Shown here one piece after another: positions 63,854 through 64,000 of a DNA stretch of 64,000 bases. Each line of letters opens with the position of its first letter. The stretch's first letter is position 1. This DNA is from an uncultured Bacillota bacterium. Lineage in GTDB: Bacteria > Bacillota > Clostridia > Christensenellales > Pumilibacteraceae. The stretch lies in assembly GCA_949294845.1 (NCBI GenBank), contig CASFJH010000036.1, positions 18,140 to 82,139 on the forward strand. The letters run 5' to 3'. The position numbers were made by a program, and so were the translations under genes. The notes below the pieces were generated by a model. That model was not told where the DNA came from, made no database searches, and saw only the letters and a program-made list of their open reading frames with translations.

Positions 63854-64000
63854 TCACTGCGCGATACCGTAGCCGCCCGAAACAGGATCTCTGAAAAGGA
63901 AGCATTGCGGAGTAAAATAAGTGAAACAGAAGCACAGTACGACGATCGCGGCGATTCCGGCGAGCGAAACATTATTCAGCGCCGAATTTATGTCCGACGT
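63854..64000 (-). CDS. C-terminal end of a membrane protein, 5'-truncated by window edge
   Basis: The minus strand is open from the right edge to a TGA at 63854. The last 48 residues contain a hydrophobic helix (LAGIAAIVVLCFCFTYF) followed by TPQCFLFRDPVSGGYGIAQ, which ends the protein. The frame ends about 60 bases before a strong terminator, which supports a real gene. Function unknown. Confidence 0.55.
   Translation of the reverse strand, partial: TSDINSALNNVSLAGIAAIVVLCFCFTYFTPQCFLFRDPVSGGYGIAQ

Noticed and set aside
63685..63972. A 95-codon minus-strand frame at the right edge
   Set aside because: It spans a strong terminator and the promoter of the next gene. A different frame (63854-64000) shows a membrane helix and ends properly before the terminator.

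Overview
The window reads as a chromosomal core segment of an endospore-forming member of Clostridia (Firmicutes/Bacillota), probably an uncultured anaerobe of moderate to fairly high GC. The reasons are a complete spoIIIAA-AH operon, the Firmicutes arrangement yqhY-nusB-folD-xseA-xseB, the ylx genes around nusA and infB, Rrf2-IscS-IscU as a three-gene iron-sulphur operon, HslUV, and A+T-rich sigma-A type promoters. I cannot place it in a family from sequence alone. I see no rRNA, tRNA, CRISPR array, prophage or intact insertion sequence. Almost every gene lies on the minus strand; only argG-argH are on plus.

Layout, left to right (minus-strand operons are transcribed right to left). 1-3.2 kb: xseB (cut by the edge), xseA, folD, nusB, yqhY, with a promoter just upstream of yqhY. 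3.2-7.8 kb: spoIIIAH to spoIIIAA. 8.0-9.7 kb: efp and an M24 peptidase, with their own promoter and terminator. 9.7-18.5 kb: the translation/transcription operon rimP-nusA-ylxR-ylxQ-infB-rbfA-nrnA-truB-ribF plus an endonuclease-IV-like gene. 18.5-25.7 kb: the membrane-lipid and isoprenoid operon frr-uppS-cdsA-dxr-rseP-ispG, ending in a gene at the usual polC position that encodes only a PolC-like N-terminal region, an OB fold and a DEDDh exonuclease. 25.7-28.4 kb: pyrH and the rpsB-tsf operon. 28.4-28.7 kb: a structured RNA, best guess 6S RNA, with a strong promoter. 28.8-32.2 kb: ruvX and a DUF1292 gene, a YtxH-like small protein, and the iscR-iscS-iscU operon. 32.4-39.9 kb: hslV-hslU-hisS-aspS-tcdA-rseC-glyA. 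39.9-47.6 kb: a GT-C-like membrane protein, comM, dprA, topA and trmFO. 47.8-53.9 kb: rplS, then ruvC-ruvA-ruvB-queA-tgt and an unknown gene. 53.8-56.5 kb: argG-argH, divergent from ruvC. 56.6-61.9 kb: infC-rpmI-rplT-rlmB-yebC-proA-radC. 62-64 kb: a TIGR04076-type protein, a membrane protein of unknown role and the end of another membrane protein.

Most genes are housekeeping: translation factors and ribosomal proteins, tRNA modification, lipid carrier and isoprenoid synthesis, recombination and Holliday-junction processing, Fe-S assembly and sporulation. Neighbouring genes often overlap by 1-17 bases, which points to tightly coupled operons.

The most notable observation is the polymerase-less PolC-like protein in the conserved ispG-[polC]-rimP position. 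Others are a Cys/His-repeat tail on a DUF1292 protein, a RadC with a C-terminal extension of about 100 residues, an AUU-started infC behind an attenuator, tandem operator-like boxes between argG and ruvC, and a terminator containing an IS3-like inverted-repeat palindrome. Among the promoters I could locate, a TGn extended -10 and a perfect TTGACA -35 never occur together.
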